25,025 bases of DNA from Gammaproteobacteria bacterium UBA1119. GTDB lineage: Bacteria; Pseudomonadota; Gammaproteobacteria; Pseudomonadales; Azotimanducaceae. Position numbers and translations under genes: made by a program. Positions 23,419 through 25,025 of this stretch are shown here, piece after piece (positions within the stretch are counted from its first letter, which is position 1; each line of letters opens with the position of its first letter). The notes under the pieces were generated by a model. The model searched no databases. It saw nothing but the letters and a program-made list of their open reading frames with translations, and had not been told where the DNA came from. The DNA is taken from assembly GCA_002313255.1 (NCBI GenBank), contig DCBA01000137.1, positions 1 to 25,025 on the forward strand, given 5' to 3'.

Positions 23419-25023
23419 TTGTCGAGTTTATTGGAAGTAAATAACCTTCACGTGAGCTTCGGTCGCGATCCCGCGGTTCGCGGAGTTTCTTTCACGATAG
23501 ATGCTGGCGAAACACTTGCGTTAGTCGGAGAAAGCGGTTCGGGGAAATCCGTGACAGCGCTCTCTGTCCTGCAGTTGTTGCCATATCCGCTTGCGAATCA
23601 TCCGGCCGGTAGCATCACCGTCAATGGCGTTGAGGTGATGGGCGCTGACCATCGCGAACTCCTCAAGATACGAGGGGGCGTAATCAGTATGATTTTCCAA
23701 GAACCGATGACGTCGTTGAACCCTCTTCACACGATCGTAAAACAAGTCGGTGAGGCCCTCGTTGTCCATAAGCGCTTGTCGACTAAGGACGCCAGAAATA
23801 GGACGCTCGAGTTGTTGCATCTGGTTGGTCTGCAGGATGCGGAGACGCGGTTGGGCGACTATCCCCATCAGCTTTCTGGGGGTCAAAGGCAACGTGTAAT
23901 GATCGCGATGGCGCTAGCCAACGAGCCCAAACTCCTAATCGCCGATGAGCCCACGACGGCTCTTGATGTGACCATTCAAGCCCAAATTCTGCAGCTCCTA
24001 AATGATCTTCAAAAGGAGATGGGCATGGCGCTGATGCTCATCACTCACGACCTCGGCATCGTTCGCACCATGGCAGATCGCATTTGTGTGATGACCGAGG
24101 GGGAGATCGTCGAACGCGGATCACGCGAGGCCATCTTTGACCGACCGACTCACGAATACACGCGTCATTTACTCGCCGCGGAGCCCAAAGGGGAACCTGC
24201 CCCCGCAGAGGGTTCCCCGCCGGTGGTAGCGGAAGCCCGCGATTTGACGGTTAATTATCAGGTCAATAAGGGATGGTTCGGCAAAAAGTTTTTCAAAGCC
24301 GTTGATAGCGTCGATGTCGTTGTACGCGCGGGGCAGACCGTGGGAGTGGTTGGCGAGTCGGGGTCTGGCAAGACGACGTTGGGTCTCGCCATGCTGCGGT
24401 TGCTGCACAGTGAAGGGCTAGTTCGTTTTAACGGCGAGGACATTCAAAGCACCAAGAGAAAGTCGTTGATCTCCATGCGTCGAGACATGCAGATTGTTTT
24501 TCAGGACCCCTACGGCAGTTTGTCTCCACGCATGACGGTACAAAATATCGTCGAGGAAGGTTTGCGCGTTCACGAACCGGACGTCGGGAGTGATCGGCGT
24601 CGTACACGAGTCGCTGAAGTGTTAGCCGAGGTGGGTCTTGAAGCCAGGATGATGGACAGGTACCCCCACGAATTTTCGGGTGGTCAACGTCAACGAATTT
24701 CGATTGCTCGGGCGATGGTGTTGCGACCCAAGTTCGTGGTTTTAGATGAACCCACGTCAGCACTCGATATGTCCGTTCAGGCTCAGATCGTCGATTTGTT
24801 ACGGGACCTACAAGAAAAGCACGGGCTTGGTTATTTGTTCGTCAGCCATGACCTTAAAGTTGTCCGCGCCCTTGCTAACTGGCTGATCGTCATGCGTGAG
24901 GGCAAGATTGTGGAACAGGGGCCGGCGCGACAAGTTTTCGAGACCCCAACCACGGATTATGCCCGCGCACTTTTCGATGCCGCGCTTGATATGCGTGTTA
25001 ACGAGGAATTCGTCCGACAATAG
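23419..25023 (+). CDS. yejF: Fused double-ATPase of a peptide ABC importer, YejF-like
   Basis: 534 residues containing two complete nucleotide-binding domains of the OppD/OppF type. First domain: Walker A GESGSGKS (37-44), Q-loop IFQEPMTSLNPLHT, signature LSGGQRQR, Walker B LLIADEPTTALD, H-loop ITHD. Second domain, from about residue 280: GESGSGKTT, FQDPYGSLSPRMTVQNIVEEGLR... (quoted by start), FSGGQRQR, FVVLDEPTSALD, VSHD. Both sites look competent. The fusion, the length and the EEGLRVHEP pattern after the second Q-loop match YejF of the YejABEF microcin C/peptide importer; GsiA (glutathione) is longer. No permease or binding-protein gene lies upstream, and the window ends two bases after the stop, so downstream partners cannot be checked. 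TTG at 23419 is preferred; ATG at 23389 is the alternative start. Confidence 0.88.
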   Translation: MSSLLEVNNLHVSFGRDPAVRGVSFTIDAGETLALVGESGSGKSVTALSVLQLLPYPLANHPAGSITVNGVEVMGADHRELLKIRGGVISMIFQEPMTSLNPLHTIVKQVGEALVVHKRLSTKDARNRTLELLHLVGLQDAETRLGDYPHQLSGGQRQRVMIAMALANEPKLLIADEPTTALDVTIQAQILQLLNDLQKEMGMALMLITHDLGIVRTMADRICVMTEGEIVERGSREAIFDRPTHEYTRHLLAAEPKGEPAPAEGSPPVVAEARDLTVNYQVNKGWFGKKFFKAVDSVDVVVRAGQTVGVVGESGSGKTTLGLAMLRLLHSEGLVRFNGEDIQSTKRKSLISMRRDMQIVFQDPYGSLSPRMTVQNIVEEGLRVHEPDVGSDRRRTRVAEVLAEVGLEARMMDRYPHEFSGGQRQRISIARAMVLRPKFVVLDEPTSALDMSVQAQIVDLLRDLQEKHGLGYLFVSHDLKVVRALANWLIVMREGKIVEQGPARQVFETPTTDYARALFDAALDMRVNEEFVRQ

Positions 25024-25025
25024 TC

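Overview
This window is bacterial chromosome: 24 closely packed protein genes on both strands and no RNA genes, insertion sequences or CRISPR arrays that I can recognise. A Gram-negative proteobacterium, most likely an uncultured aerobic (perhaps marine) gammaproteobacterium, is the best guess. The reasons are a Fur protein without the CxxC zinc pairs (as in Pseudomonas Fur), a glcDEF glycolate oxidase, a Bfr/Bfd pair, FeoAB, a YejF-type fused ABC ATPase and a lipobox lipoprotein. This is inferred from gene content; no marker gene is present. Base composition looks moderate and even throughout, with no obvious transferred segment. TTG start codons backed by good ribosome binding sites recur.

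Layout. (1) 1-3551, plus strand: a glutamine synthetase-family gene cut by the window edge, a class I glutamine amidotransferase, a small DUF1232 membrane protein and a lipoprotein predicted to fold as a right-handed beta-helix; the last three overlap or nearly touch. (2) 3656-9974, plus: FadD19-like acyl-CoA synthetase, CaiB-type CoA-transferase, AlkK-like acyl-CoA synthetase, a flavoprotein of the nitronate monooxygenase/IpdC/FabK fold, and a CmcJ/NvfI-type Fe(II)/2-oxoglutarate oxygenase. This is the least ordinary part and looks like a pathway for an unusual (steroid- or terpenoid-like) carboxylic acid. (3) 10001-11329, minus: a dihydroorotase with Gln in place of the first metal-binding His. 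(4) 11483-15138, plus: glcD-glcE-glcF, overlapping or abutting, for oxidation of glycolate to glyoxylate.

(5) 15246-18964: an iron homeostasis island. Bfd (minus) and bacterioferritin (plus) diverge from an AT-rich control region; FeoB, FeoA and Fur follow on the minus strand. Good Fur-box matches lie in front of bfd and feoA. Together they would import ferrous iron, store it, release it and regulate these steps by iron status. (6) 19017-22233: a second lipid-type module. An SDR oxidoreductase with a coupled, exported SnoaL-like protein (minus) diverges from an acyl-CoA dehydrogenase of ACAD10/11 type and a dienelactone hydrolase (plus). (7) 22285-23163, minus: a stand-alone 5'-3' exonuclease (FEN) domain protein. 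(8) 23419-25023, plus: a fused double-ATPase peptide importer component with no permease genes in the window.

No gene-free stretch exceeds 300 bases. The longest are 23164-23418 (nothing clear), 15447-15605 (Fur box and palindrome, described below) and 11330-11482 (a possible -10 only).
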